DNA of 64,000 bases from Chamaesiphon minutus PCC 6605. GTDB taxonomy: Bacteria > Cyanobacteriota > Cyanobacteriia > Cyanobacteriales > Chamaesiphonaceae. Below, piece by piece: positions 1-7,578 of this stretch. The notes beneath the pieces were generated by a model. It was given only the letters and a program-made list of their open reading frames with translations, did not search any database and was not told the origin of the DNA. Positions within the stretch are counted from its first letter, which is position 1, and each line of letters opens with the position of its first letter. The translations under genes and the position numbers were made by a program. The stretch lies in the NCBI RefSeq assembly GCF_000317145.1, contig NC_020053.1:62001-126000 (forward strand), in the 5' to 3' direction.

Positions 1-967
1 AATCTGCAACCTCTACTTCGGTAAAATGCTCAAACTTGTATTCCCATGCGGCAATCCGGCAAGTAATTACAATCTGGCATTTCCGATATAAATTAGTAAA
101 ATTCTCGATCGCCTTCCGCACTCGATCGTGGTCGATTTCTCGCACTTCATCCAAACCATCCAGCAATACTAATGCTCGACCTGCACTGAGCAGTGTCTTT
201 GCGGTCGCCGTGACCCCACGGTCTACCCATTGACGATCGATATATTCTAGGACACTCGGCTGTGCTGGTGCTTCAGCAAAGTCCTTCAGCGTCACAAAAA
301 TGGGCACTCTTTCCGGTTGAAAGTTACTACCACAACAAAGCATCGCTAACTGCTTCATAAAGGTGGTTTTACCTGCTCCTGGTTTACCCAAGATCATCAG
401 TTTATCGTGCAGATTTACTGCCTCTATCCCTGGTACTCGCGCCTGTGTAACTTTACCTAAAAACGGTCGAAGCTTGCGCGCCGCCTAGCGGCGGTCGAAA
501 TCCTCTCTTTGGCAATGAGCCAACATTTTGTTAATTTCCGAGCGAGTTCTGCCCGCGCTCTTTTCTAGAATATTGACACTGGTGTAGATGTCACCATACT
601 CGATCGGCTGTTCCATATCCAGAATCCGCATCTTACCGCAGCGGTGGAGGATATCATCACTGACTTGTTGACGGATGGTTTGAACGAGGCTATCAATCTC
701 TGAAGTTAATTCTGCGTCTATTTCTTCTATCTCTACATTGGCGATCGATCGCCAATCCAATTTTAAAGCCTTACAGATATTCTGAAAAATTTCACAGTGA
801 ACGGGTTGTCCTGCGAAAAAATTGTTCACTGTGGTGCGGGATACGCCCTCTTTACCACCCACGCCATCTACTACACCAGCTAAATGTGTTTTGGACTTAT
901 TTGGATAAAATTTCAATGCAGCCTTAGCCTTTTTGATGCCCTCTTCACTTGCTCTATAACTTGCCAT
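1..967 (-). pseudogene. NACHT NTPase, cyanobacterial type; reading frame broken by an in-frame TAG, cut by window edge
   Basis: The gene reads leftward from ATG 967. Residues 1-160 form a helical, HTH-like N-terminal domain of the kind that precedes NACHT in many cyanobacterial proteins. A TAG at 485-487 follows. The same frame then continues without other stops to base 1 and encodes a NACHT domain with Walker A (GKPGAGKTT) and Walker B (LVLLDGLDEV). The sensor or repeat C-terminus lies outside the window. The stop sits in a short insertion bounded by direct repeats (see 464..499). An ATG just before Walker A could restart translation but would lose the N-terminal domain. NACHT proteins are STAND ATPases involved in bacterial immunity and signalling. 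I call it a probable pseudogene; readthrough or two separate products are alternatives. Confidence 0.75.
464..499. repeat. Tiny insertion with 8 bp direct repeats and a stop-codon hairpin
   Basis: CGGTCGAA occurs at 464-471 and 492-499, exactly 28 bases apart. Between the copies lies a 6 bp stem (479-484 with 488-493) whose three-base loop is the TAG that breaks the NACHT gene. Removing the extra codons would join DFDR directly to FLGKV, which is how intact relatives read. This looks like a very small mobile repeat insertion. Confidence 0.6.
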
Positions 968-1119
968 TGTGAATTATCGGAAAATACTCGGACAGTACTT
1001 GGACGGTCGAACAAAACTCGAACACATTTGCTGGACAGCGTATTGAGGATTTTATGAGCTAATGGAGATAAGGCGAAATTACCTATGACGCTGAATCAAG
1101 TTATCTCCAAATCACATTT

Positions 1120-1440
1120 ATGCTATCACTCAAAAACTTATCGATACTTCTCAATAATCCTTCCGCTAATACTTTTAGGCACGATCGAGAGATCGATCGA
1201 GAGATCGAACGAGCGATTTGGATAGATCGAGTAAATCAGGCACGGATTAGCTCTTATTGTGCCCTAGTTGTAACGGGAATCTCAAGCGTGGGCGATTTTA
1301 TCGGCATAATTCTAGTGCTAAAGGGACAAATAACCATCGGTGTTCTGACTTCTCTCTGTGGATTCTTAGCTAACAATCGGTTTGAGAAAATTGCCACAGC
1401 AGCGAATCATCGATTAGATCGAATGATGAGGTATGACTGA
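1120..1440 (+). CDS. Small two-helix membrane protein (cyanobacterial TRADD-N-associated type)
   Basis: 106 residues. A charged N-terminus (EIDREIERAIW) is followed by two hydrophobic segments at about 44-68 (SYCALVVTGISSVGDFIGII) and 72-86, then a conserved-looking C-terminal stretch ending AANHRLDRM. The pattern RxxQAxxS, glycine-rich hairpin and ANxRLD resembles the two-transmembrane domain found near TRADD-N and NACHT conflict proteins of cyanobacteria. It is divergent from the NACHT gene, with about 150 bp between the starts. The link to that immune module is inference from context; the family call comes from memory of the pattern only. Confidence 0.55.
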   Translation: MLSLKNLSILLNNPSANTFRHDREIDREIERAIWIDRVNQARISSYCALVVTGISSVGDFIGIILVLKGQITIGVLTSLCGFLANNRFEKIATAANHRLDRMMRYD

Positions 1441-1499
1441 ACTAATCTAAACTTAGAGATCGACCTTGAGATGCAAAATTCTCATCCTCATCGGGCGCA

Positions 1500-2801
1500 T
1501 TACACCACGAACTCTCGATACGCTGCCGTGCCGTAGACCATGTTTTTATCGAATGCCGATAACACCCGATTTTGAGCCGCGTCCGATGCCAGACAACGAC
1601 ATACCAAAGTGGCCACGTCCGATCGTGTAATGCTGCCAGCTACATGAGTATCCAAGGTCAACACCCCATTCCCCGTAGCTGGCTCCGATTTCAAACCACC
1701 GGGACGGACGATCGTGTAATTCAAGCCACTATCCATCAGGTATTGCTCGGCCTTTTCCTTATCAGCTAGTACAGATGCCAAGGCTGCATAGGCAGTCGCT
1801 GGAATGGCATCTTTGGTGGCACCCGCACCGAGGGAGGAAACTAGAATAAACCGACTGACCCCATTCTTCACCGCCGCATCAATTAAGTGTTTATTGCCAA
1901 GGAAATCCGCTCGCTGTCCATCCTGGGGCAGTCCGCCGATGGGGTACGACAACGATTTGTGCAAAACTGTATCATGGCAGGCTTAAAACCTCTGTACAGC
2001 AATGCTTTGGAAGATCGATTTCTCTCATGGGTATGAACCATTTTGCCGCTTTGATCGATGGTTTAATTCAGCGATTCATCTCAAAGTACTGTGGATGGTC
2101 TATTTGAGCGATTCTGTCACTCTACCTATGATGCAATCGCTCAGTTAATTAGCACCATGTAGTATGTACTGGGCTAGGTATCGAACATCTGTAGTTTAAC
2201 AATTCATGAGAAATTGTTATTGATCGACGACGGAACGCTCGTTTCAACAGTTAGCGATCAATTGGGTTGACTTATATCACTTAAGAATCAGCAGTGATCG
2301 GGTTTTGACAAGCAGCCTATACGAGTTGAAACTATTACTCAGAGATAACTTTTACCATCTAGAATGTGATAATGCGGCTCCCTGTTCCAGGATAAATTGT
2401 GTTTCAAATTTGAAATAGATAACTAATTTAAGCAGGTTAAATCTCTCTTATTCGGAAAAATAGTAAAACGGTTCATGACCATTGCAAAAACGGATCTTTG
2501 AAAGTATTGCTATACAAGGATTTTAAGCCTGTCGTGATACAGTTTTACACGAATCGTTGCCATACCCGCCGATCGTACTAACGATCGCACTAATTCGACC
2601 GTTCATGGCATTGATAACATCGCTCAGGTTGAGGGCATCACCCACTATCGTTTCCACGTTCATCGCCTGAAGATCGGATTGGGAAGCAGGCGATCGAATC
2701 AAAGCCAATACAGGCAAATTTTGGGTAGCCAAAATGCGGGCAATTTGATGGCCGACACCACGGCTAGCACCAGCAAGAAAAATTGAGCCGGAAGTTGTCA
2801 T
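1500..2801 (-). pseudogene. NAD(P)-binding SDR/NmrA-like reductase, split by a non-coding element
   Basis: The 5' part (2801 down to 2568) encodes the Rossmann start GSIFLAGASRGVGHQIA and ends at STIGG. The 3' part (1940 down to 1500) resumes at GGLPQDGQRADFLGNKHLI and continues with FILVSSLGAG and YTIVRPGGL to the normal C-terminus VV. Deleting the intervening element plus one copy of the flanking repeat restores a continuous frame STIGGLPQDG, so nothing else is visibly damaged. The start is the ATG at 2801 (MTTSGS); an upstream in-frame extension to 2849 has no support. The intact protein would be a single-domain atypical SDR of about 230 residues with unknown substrate. The gene is inactivated unless the element excises precisely. 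Confidence 0.8.
1941..2567. mobile_element. MITE-like element with ~100 bp imperfect inverted ends
   Basis: The left end from 1942 and the reverse complement of the right end from 2567 align for about 100 bases at roughly 80% identity, starting GGGTAYGRCAACGATTYGTG. Direct repeats CCGCCGAT flank it at 1933-1940 and 2566-2573, so the duplication is 6-8 bp depending on where the end is placed. The ~420 bp interior has no reading frame of note. It is therefore a non-autonomous element needing a transposase in trans. It interrupts the SDR gene. Confidence 0.8.
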
Positions 2802-2989
2802 AAGTTTATGGATGAGCGATCGCTTTAATCCAAATCCTATCACCCACATTCCGCTGTTGGAACGATCTCTTTCTGGAAAGAGGAAGATCGCTGCTTCAAT
2901 TTCCCTGTACCCTGCCAGATCGGGTAGAAACAGCAGGTGTTCCTTGAAAGTACCGTTACCGCATCCATCGATCGGGTAGAAAATTGAAA

Positions 2990-4405
2990 CTATACAATCT
3001 GATTCTGGCTAGACATTTTGCTAGGAGTGGCTTTAATTGGTAGCCGCACTATAAATTTAGTACCTAGATCTAGTTGACTATCAACTTCGATACTGCCATG
3101 ATGTGCCTGGACGATCGCCCGCACGATCGCTAAACCCAATCCCGTTCCGCCTGTATTCCGCGATTCTCCAGAGGAGAGGCTCCGCCAACGATCGGCTTGT
3201 ACTCGATAAAAGCGATCGAAAATATGTGGTAAATCTGCCTCCGCAATGCCAATCCCATTATCTTGGATGGTGACGATCGCGTGACGCTCTGATGATTCTA
3301 AGCGAATCGTGACTACTCCGTCGGTAGGGGTATATTGAATGGCATTATTAATCAAATTGGCGATCGCTCGATACAGCCTGTCGCTATCGCCCATAACATA
3401 GATTGGCTGTTTGACTAGAATTTCTAAGCGGAGATCGATTGGATTAGCGAGTGCTATTGGAGCTAATTCTTCTTCTAAATCGCTGACTAAATCGTTCAAA
3501 CAGCAGGGCTGAAACTGCATGGGTAATTGCTTCGCCTCCAACCGCGATAGCCACAGCAAATCCTCAGCTAGACGAGTGAGGTGGCGAATTTGACGCTGGG
3601 CAATTTCCCAATTATTGCGAGTTTCCGGCTCGATTACTTCGACATCTAAAGCATTTTCTACGGCTATGCTGGTGACAGCTAGCGGCGTTCTCAGTTCGTG
3701 GGCGGCATCGGCGGTAAACTGCTGAATTTGTTGGTACGACTGGTAAATTGGTTCGATTGCCAAACCTGAGAGCCACCAACTAGCCCCGCCAATTAGTAAC
3801 ATTGCTAGTGGAATCCCAAAGATTAGAATTAGATGTAGACTACTCATGTATTCATCTAATCGATCGAAGGATTGGGCAACTTGAAGATAACCCCAGTCGC
3901 GATTGTTGATCGTTTTGAGTGGTATTGTATGAAAGTGATAGCGTTCGCCACGATCGTCAGTAATAGTTTCCCAATCCATAGTTGGGATTTTATTCTCTCT
4001 TGGCAAAGCGACGTTTCCGGTAAACTTGTGTTGCTTCGATCCCAAAGTCGCAATCGTTTGACCTTTTAAGTTCAACAATCGCAGACAGTAGCCTTGTTTT
4101 TTTGTCAGTTCGGCAATTTTAGAATGGGGTTTAACTGGCAAACATTCCTGTCCGACTATACACAGTCCAGGAAGTACATTCATCACAACGGGATTTACTA
4201 TTTCCGGCTGTTGTAAAACAGCTTCCAGCGTATCGTGTACGGTGCCAGCTAAAGTGTTTAATTCTCGATCGACCGTTCGAGCGAATGCTCTAACCATCAC
4301 TAAATGGATCGCTAAGCCACACAGCAAGGCGATCGAACCAATGACGAGCGCATAGGTAATAGTTAGTTGAATGCGAGTACGATTGAATAGGCGATTTTGA
4401 TGCAC
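2990..4405 (-). CDS. Two-component sensor histidine kinase, CopS/RppB-like
   Basis: 471 residues. TM1 is at about 13-35 and TM2 at about 192-215, with a periplasmic domain of ~155 residues between that contains two cysteines (GLCIVGQECLP). HAMP-like linker, then HisKA with the phospho-acceptor His in AAHELRTPL (~238) and HATPase_c with the N box (LINNAIQYTP), G1 (DNGIGI), F box (FDRFYR) and G2 (GGTGLGLAIV). It follows the response regulator by 24 bp in one operon. Position beside a DUF305 gene mirrors the Synechocystis copM-copR-copS arrangement, so copper sensing is the best guess. Between the F and G2 boxes it carries an in-frame insertion (WRSLSSGESRN) made by a dispersed repeat; whether it remains active is unknown. 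Confidence 0.85.
   Translation of the reverse strand: MHQNRLFNRTRIQLTITYALVIGSIALLCGLAIHLVMVRAFARTVDRELNTLAGTVHDTLEAVLQQPEIVNPVVMNVLPGLCIVGQECLPVKPHSKIAELTKKQGYCLRLLNLKGQTIATLGSKQHKFTGNVALPRENKIPTMDWETITDDRGERYHFHTIPLKTINNRDWGYLQVAQSFDRLDEYMSSLHLILIFGIPLAMLLIGGASWWLSGLAIEPIYQSYQQIQQFTADAAHELRTPLAVTSIAVENALDVEVIEPETRNNWEIAQRQIRHLTRLAEDLLWLSRLEAKQLPMQFQPCCLNDLVSDLEEELAPIALANPIDLRLEILVKQPIYVMGDSDRLYRAIANLINNAIQYTPTDGVVTIRLESSERHAIVTIQDNGIGIAEADLPHIFDRFYRVQADRWRSLSSGESRNTGGTGLGLAIVRAIVQAHHGSIEVDSQLDLGTKFIVRLPIKATPSKMSSQNQIV
3161..3192. repeat. Small dispersed repeat inside the histidine kinase gene
   Basis: CGATTCTCCAGAGGAGAGGC followed by TCCGCCAACGAT. It is one of a family in this window whose copies share CTCTCC, GGAGAATCG and GCCAACG blocks in varying arrangement. 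Here it adds about ten residues in frame inside the ATP-lid region. Confidence 0.65.
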
Positions 4406-4429
4406 TGTTAACGATCGATAATTATCTAT

Positions 4430-5152
4430 TTATTTATGAATAGAATTGAGACGGTATCCAAATCCGCGCATAGTCTCAATCGAACTCTCACAGCCTAATT
4501 CAGCTAACTTTTTCCGTAATAGCCGAATTTGGGCGGCGACAACATTACTCGCTGACTCCGAATCGAGCGGCCAAATCCGATTGCGAATTTGGTCGTGGGT
4601 GAGGGTGCGATCGGGATGTTGCATCAGGTATTCTAAGAGTTGAAATTCTTTAGCTGTCAGACTCCCAGACTGTTCGCGTCCCTGGGAATCGATCGTCACG
4701 ACTGCATTATTATCATAGTCTAGTCGCAGATTTCCCACTTGCAATCGCTCTGCTTGAAATACTTGGGCGCGGCGTTGCAGAGCGCGAAGTCTAGCAAGGA
4801 GTTCTTCCATCCTAAAGGGTTTGACTAGATAATCATCAGCTCCTGCATCCAATCCGGTAATTTTATTCTCCATCCGATCTTTGGCAGTCAACATCAGGAT
4901 GGGTAGAGTATATTTTTCTGCTCGTAATCGCTGACAGATCTCGATTCCAGACATTTTGGGCAACATCCAATCGATTATTGCCAACGCATAGGTTGTTTCG
5001 CCAGCGGAGATGCTACGCAAGCGATCGTTGGTTAAATATTCCCAGCCAGTTTTGCCATCTTCCGCCCAATCTACTACATATTGATGGCGAGAAAGGATTT
5101 TCTGGATGATGCTACCCAAGTCTGGTTCGTCTTCGATGAGTAAAATTTTCAT
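4430..5152 (-). CDS. OmpR-family response regulator, CopR/RppA-like
   Basis: 241 residues from ATG 5152 (MKILLIEDEPDLG); the longer in-frame start at 5185 lacks support because the receiver domain begins exactly here. The receiver has acidic pocket EDE, phosphorylated Asp in IIDWMLP (residue 61 rather than the usual ~51), and Lys in DYLVKPF. The C-terminal winged helix carries LTAKEFQLLEYLMQHP and MRGFGYRL. The shift of the Asp is explained by an in-frame insertion (RLRSISAGETT, residues ~44-54) from a dispersed repeat. It is the first gene of the operon with the kinase and is divergent from a DUF305 gene. An upstream TTTCAT direct repeat on its own strand suggests autoregulation. Confidence 0.88.
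   Translation of the reverse strand: MKILLIEDEPDLGSIIQKILSRHQYVVDWAEDGKTGWEYLTNDRLRSISAGETTYALAIIDWMLPKMSGIEICQRLRAEKYTLPILMLTAKDRMENKITGLDAGADDYLVKPFRMEELLARLRALQRRAQVFQAERLQVGNLRLDYDNNAVVTIDSQGREQSGSLTAKEFQLLEYLMQHPDRTLTHDQIRNRIWPLDSESASNVVAAQIRLLRKKLAELGCESSIETMRGFGYRLNSIHK
4996..5026. repeat. Small dispersed repeat inside the response regulator gene
   Basis: TCGCCAGCGGAGATGCTACG and the following bases to the GATCG at 5022-5026 form a repeat of the same family as at 3161. It inserts about eleven codons between helix 2 and strand 3 of the receiver domain without breaking the frame. Confidence 0.55.
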
Positions 5153-5171
5153 ACTTAACCGTAATCGTTCC

Positions 5172-5222
5172 CTAATTAAGGGCACCTGAGTCTGGTTTAT
5201 CTTCGATCTGTAAAATCTTTAT
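5172..5222 (-). repeat. Decayed copy of the response-regulator start in its own leader
   Basis: Read leftward, this segment encodes IKILQIEDKPDSGALN and then TAG. The true start encodes MKILLIEDEPDLGS, so about 14 codons are duplicated with ATA replacing ATG. The copy lies 20-70 bp upstream of the real start, in the untranslated leader, and is out of frame with it. Confidence 0.7.
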
Positions 5223-5245
5223 AACTACGATCGTCGCCTAACTAG

Positions 5246-5262
5246 ATGAAATTGAGATGAAA
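5246..5262 (-). promoter_or_regulatory. OmpR-type direct repeat TTTCAT-N5-TTTCAT before the two-component operon
   Basis: On the minus strand: TTTCATCTCAATTTCAT, two hexamers 11 bp apart, 94 bp upstream of the response-regulator ATG. It is mirrored by the 5281 site facing the other way. A PhoB/OmpR-type regulator binding as a tandem dimer would fit. Confidence 0.7.
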
Positions 5263-5280
5263 TCTTAGCTTAACTGATTA

Positions 5281-5297
5281 TTTCATCTCAATTTCAT
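5281..5297 (+). promoter_or_regulatory. OmpR-type direct repeat TTTCAT-N5-TTTCAT before the DUF305 gene
   Basis: Perfect TTTCATCTCAATTTCAT, 55 bp upstream of the DUF305 start. A possible -10 (TTATGT) follows about 18 bp downstream, which would place the repeat over the -35 region as in activator-dependent promoters. Confidence 0.75.
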
Positions 5298-5351
5298 CTC
5301 ATCTCGCTAGGATCTTATGTAATGTCAACATTATAATTATTTCTAGCACTT

Positions 5352-6029
5352 ATGAATTCTAAAGTTAAATTACTCGCACCGATTGCTCTCATCTTAGGCG
5401 GGATTGGTTTCGGCTCCTTAGCGATTGCTAATTTAACAAATCGGGGGTCAAATTCAACACTTGCCCAAAACTCAGGGGGGATGAACCACGGTGGCATGAA
5501 CCACGGTGGTATGAATCATAATATGGATATCGGGCCTGCTGATGCTAACTACGACCTGCGCTTTATCGATAGTATGATTCCCCATCACCAAGGTGCCTTA
5601 GTTATGGCTCAAGAAGTTCTCCAAAAATCCAAACGACCCGAACTAATTAAGCTAGCTAAAGGTATTATCACCGAACAGAAAAAAGAAATCGCTCAGATGC
5701 AGCAGTGGCGCAAACAATGGTATCCCAAAGCATCGGCAACACCGATGATGTGGCACACTGCTATGAATCATGAAATGGCAATGACAGCCGAACATAAACA
5801 ATCGATGATGATGAGTATGTCATTGGGTAAAGCCGATGCTGGATTCGATCGCAGATTTCTCGATGCGATGATTCCCCATCATCAAGGTGCCGTGACAATG
5901 GGGCAAGATTTATTGAAAAAATCCAAACGTCCAGAGATGCAAAAACTCGCTCGAAATATAATTACATCTCAACAGGCAGAGATCGCTCAGATGACTCAAT
6001 GGCAGAGAGAATGGTCTGCAAGTAGATAG
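5352..6029 (+). CDS. DUF305 copper-binding periplasmic protein, CopM-like
   Basis: 225 residues. An N-terminal hydrophobic segment (residues 6-28, KLLAPIALILGGIGFGSLAI) acts as signal or anchor. Then three GGMNH repeats (Met/His, likely Cu(I) ligands) and two DUF305 repeats, each with FIDSMIPHHQGAL or FLDAMIPHHQGAV, a MAQ/MGQ helix and a KSKRPE...LA..II motif ending in a Trp-rich helix. DUF305 proteins such as Synechocystis CopM bind copper outside the cytoplasm and aid resistance. It is divergent from the two-component operon and carries its own TTTCAT direct repeat, so copper induction is likely. Tandem DUF305 duplication is normal for the family. Confidence 0.88.
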   Translation: MNSKVKLLAPIALILGGIGFGSLAIANLTNRGSNSTLAQNSGGMNHGGMNHGGMNHNMDIGPADANYDLRFIDSMIPHHQGALVMAQEVLQKSKRPELIKLAKGIITEQKKEIAQMQQWRKQWYPKASATPMMWHTAMNHEMAMTAEHKQSMMMSMSLGKADAGFDRRFLDAMIPHHQGAVTMGQDLLKKSKRPEMQKLARNIITSQQAEIAQMTQWQREWSASR

Positions 6030-6063
6030 TTAGTAAAATTTTATCTCATCTGAAGTGTGAATG

Positions 6064-6094
6064 GGGGTGTAAGCAATCGCTTACACCCCTTGTT
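6064..6094 (+). terminator. Terminator after the DUF305 gene
   Basis: An 11 bp perfect stem (GGGGTGTAAGC with GCTTACACCCC, loop AATC) is followed by TTGTTT. It lies 34 bp past the stop codon. Confidence 0.8.
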
Positions 6095-6137
6095 TGAATT
6101 TTGACAGAAGTGTGTCACGCTCCAGGTCGATCCAAGC

Positions 6138-6320
6138 TTGTTTCAGGTTAATCTAGATCGGATTAGTAATCCAGAATACGAATTTTCGTGGGGATTAAGA
6201 GCCGTAAAATTACTTCAATATCGCAGACTGAATTTTGATGATGTTAAGCTATGTTTAGATAGAGAAATAGCTGAATTTAGAAAAAAGTATCGAGCTACGA
6301 TTAGTTGCAAGTTGTATTGA
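6138..6320 (+). CDS. Small hypothetical protein (uncertain)
   Basis: 60 residues from a TTG start, charged and without a signal peptide (NPEYEFSWGLRAVKLLQYRR, then DDVKLCLDREIAEFRKKYRA). The composition looks protein-like, with a possible helix-rich fold, but there is no ATG, no clear ribosome site and no family that I recognise. It could be the tail of a decayed gene. It sits between a terminator and the direct-repeat array of the next gene. Confidence 0.3.
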   Translation: MFQVNLDRISNPEYEFSWGLRAVKLLQYRRLNFDDVKLCLDREIAEFRKKYRATISCKLY

Positions 6321-6340
6321 ATTTTTATTCAAACCTATAA

Positions 6341-6379
6341 ATTCACCTCGATTTCATTGTATTTTCATTAGAATTTCAT
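6341..6379 (+). promoter_or_regulatory. Four-fold array of the OmpR-type hexamer
   Basis: ATTCAC at 6341, then TTTCAT at 6352, 6363 and 6374: four hexamers at an exact 11 bp period. This is the longest array of this operator in the window. It ends 59 bp upstream of the next start codon. Confidence 0.7.
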
Positions 6380-6438
6380 ATCACATTGTTAATCTGTAAA
6401 TAGAGAGGTTATTCGATCCAAAGTAAAAGGTATATTTT

Positions 6439-6813
6439 ATGAAACGTTATCTGTCGATCGGCATAGCAGTTGTTGCCATTTCATTAGCTGCAAATACACC
6501 TGTAGAAGCACGAGGTAAAACTGAAGTAGTGACAAAGCCAGAAGTATCTCAACCATTAATGCTAGCAGCAGATCGCCCTTCTTCAGGATATATTACTCCA
6601 TTTGAATTAGTTACTAGTGCTTATCAGGGTCAATATCGGGATCATTCTATTCCTGGATTTGGCTCGTTTATTTATGAGATCGGTACTGGAAAAATTACTG
6701 CTAAAGATTTAGTTAAAGCCGCAATTGATTCTAAAAGACTACCACCACAGGCAATCTCCGATCTCAGTTATATGAATTATGTCAGTCTTCAGTTGAGATC
6801 GATGCGGTTTTAA
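6439..6813 (+). CDS. Secreted protein of unknown function, copper-operator controlled
   Basis: 124 residues. Signal peptide at 1-24 (MKRYLSIGIAVVAISLAANT...VEA). The mature part contains SAYQGQYRDHSIPGFGSFIYEIGTGKITAKDLVKAAIDSKRLP, a pattern I remember from short cyanobacterial exported proteins of unknown role. It has no Cys and only one His, so it is not an obvious metal ligand. The ATG follows an AAAGG-like ribosome site (AAAAGGTATATTTT). The 11 bp-period array upstream places it in the same regulon as the efflux and oxidase genes. Confidence 0.75.
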   Translation: MKRYLSIGIAVVAISLAANTPVEARGKTEVVTKPEVSQPLMLAADRPSSGYITPFELVTSAYQGQYRDHSIPGFGSFIYEIGTGKITAKDLVKAAIDSKRLPPQAISDLSYMNYVSLQLRSMRF

Positions 6814-6902
6814 ACTAGACGTGTATAGTTCGCTCCCAATGTTACAGAGCTGTCTAACAAATATTTGAAAATCCCAGATCCTGCGTAACAATTGAGCTTC
6901 TT

Positions 6903-6931
6903 ATCACCTCAAGCTTTGAGGTGATTTTTTG
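6903..6931 (+). terminator. Rho-independent terminator
   Basis: A 10 bp stem (ATCACCTCAA with TTGAGGTGAT, loop GCT) is followed by TTTTT, 90 bp after the preceding gene. Confidence 0.85.
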
Positions 6932-7028
6932 TGGCGATCGTCATAGCGAACGCTTATCCAAATTTTAGTCTGACATAATTAGATGCTAAAGTTGTGCTAA
7001 CTAAATTAGATGAATATTGAGTTTAAAA

Positions 7029-7045
7029 TTTCACTTAAATTTCAT
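7029..7045 (+). promoter_or_regulatory. OmpR-type direct repeat TTTCAC-N5-TTTCAT
   Basis: Hexamers at 7029 and 7040, 174 bp upstream of the next start. A TATATA sequence about 17 bp further could be the -10. The stretch 6814-7218 otherwise holds only the terminator at 6903. Confidence 0.55.
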
Positions 7046-7218
7046 ATTAAGCGCGTAAGCTATATATAGCTGGATACAGTATTTTGCATTGCAATAAAAT
7101 ATGTCGGTTGCAATTATACAATTGAACGATGTCCGATCTGCATATAGCGTGAAATTCACGATTTTAATAAATGCTGTAAACGGCTTCACATCTGGAAATC
7201 AATCGAGAGTTACTCCAA

Positions 7219-7455
7219 ATGAAAAAACAAAACATTTTAACGGGTGCTATTGCTAGCATGATGGTTACTCTAGTCTTGAGTCAAGCTAGCTATGCCAATG
7301 AATCTAACAATAATGCTTCTAAATCCAGTCCACTATCGGTTCGCACCCAAACTCATGAAGTAGCTATGTTTAACAAACAAGGAAAACCTCACAAACATCC
7401 TACAGGCAAGAAAATAAATAAACCAAAGAAAGTATCGAAAGCATCGAAAGCCTAA
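7219..7455 (+). CDS. Small secreted basic protein, His-containing
   Basis: 78 residues. Signal peptide 1-26 (MKKQNILTGAIASMMVTLVLSQASYA). The mature peptide is short and ends in a Lys-rich tail with GKPHKHPTGKK, offering two His and possible metal contact. No family recognised. A direct-repeat operator lies upstream and a strong hairpin lies downstream, so it is probably a single-gene unit of the copper regulon. Confidence 0.65.
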   Translation: MKKQNILTGAIASMMVTLVLSQASYANESNNNASKSSPLSVRTQTHEVAMFNKQGKPHKHPTGKKINKPKKVSKASKA

Positions 7456-7508
7456 GTTGGTATTCGTAGCCAAGAAAATTAGACCACATCAAAAACTTAG
7501 TTGAATTT

Positions 7509-7545
7509 TAAGGGAAGTGCGGCAACTGCTGCACTTCCCTTATTG
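7509..7545. terminator. Bidirectional terminator hairpin
   Basis: TAAGGGAAGTGC at 7509 pairs with GCACTTCCCTTA ending at 7542, a 12 bp perfect stem. It lies between two convergent genes (ending 7455 and 7579) and can serve both. Confidence 0.75.
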
Positions 7546-7578
7546 ATTTATAAAACGCTAACGCTCTGCTCGATCGAT

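Noticed and set aside
36-233. Forward 65-codon ORF at the left edge
   Set aside because: It lies opposite the NACHT domain and its translation has no domain; the minus-strand frame contains Walker A and B motifs.
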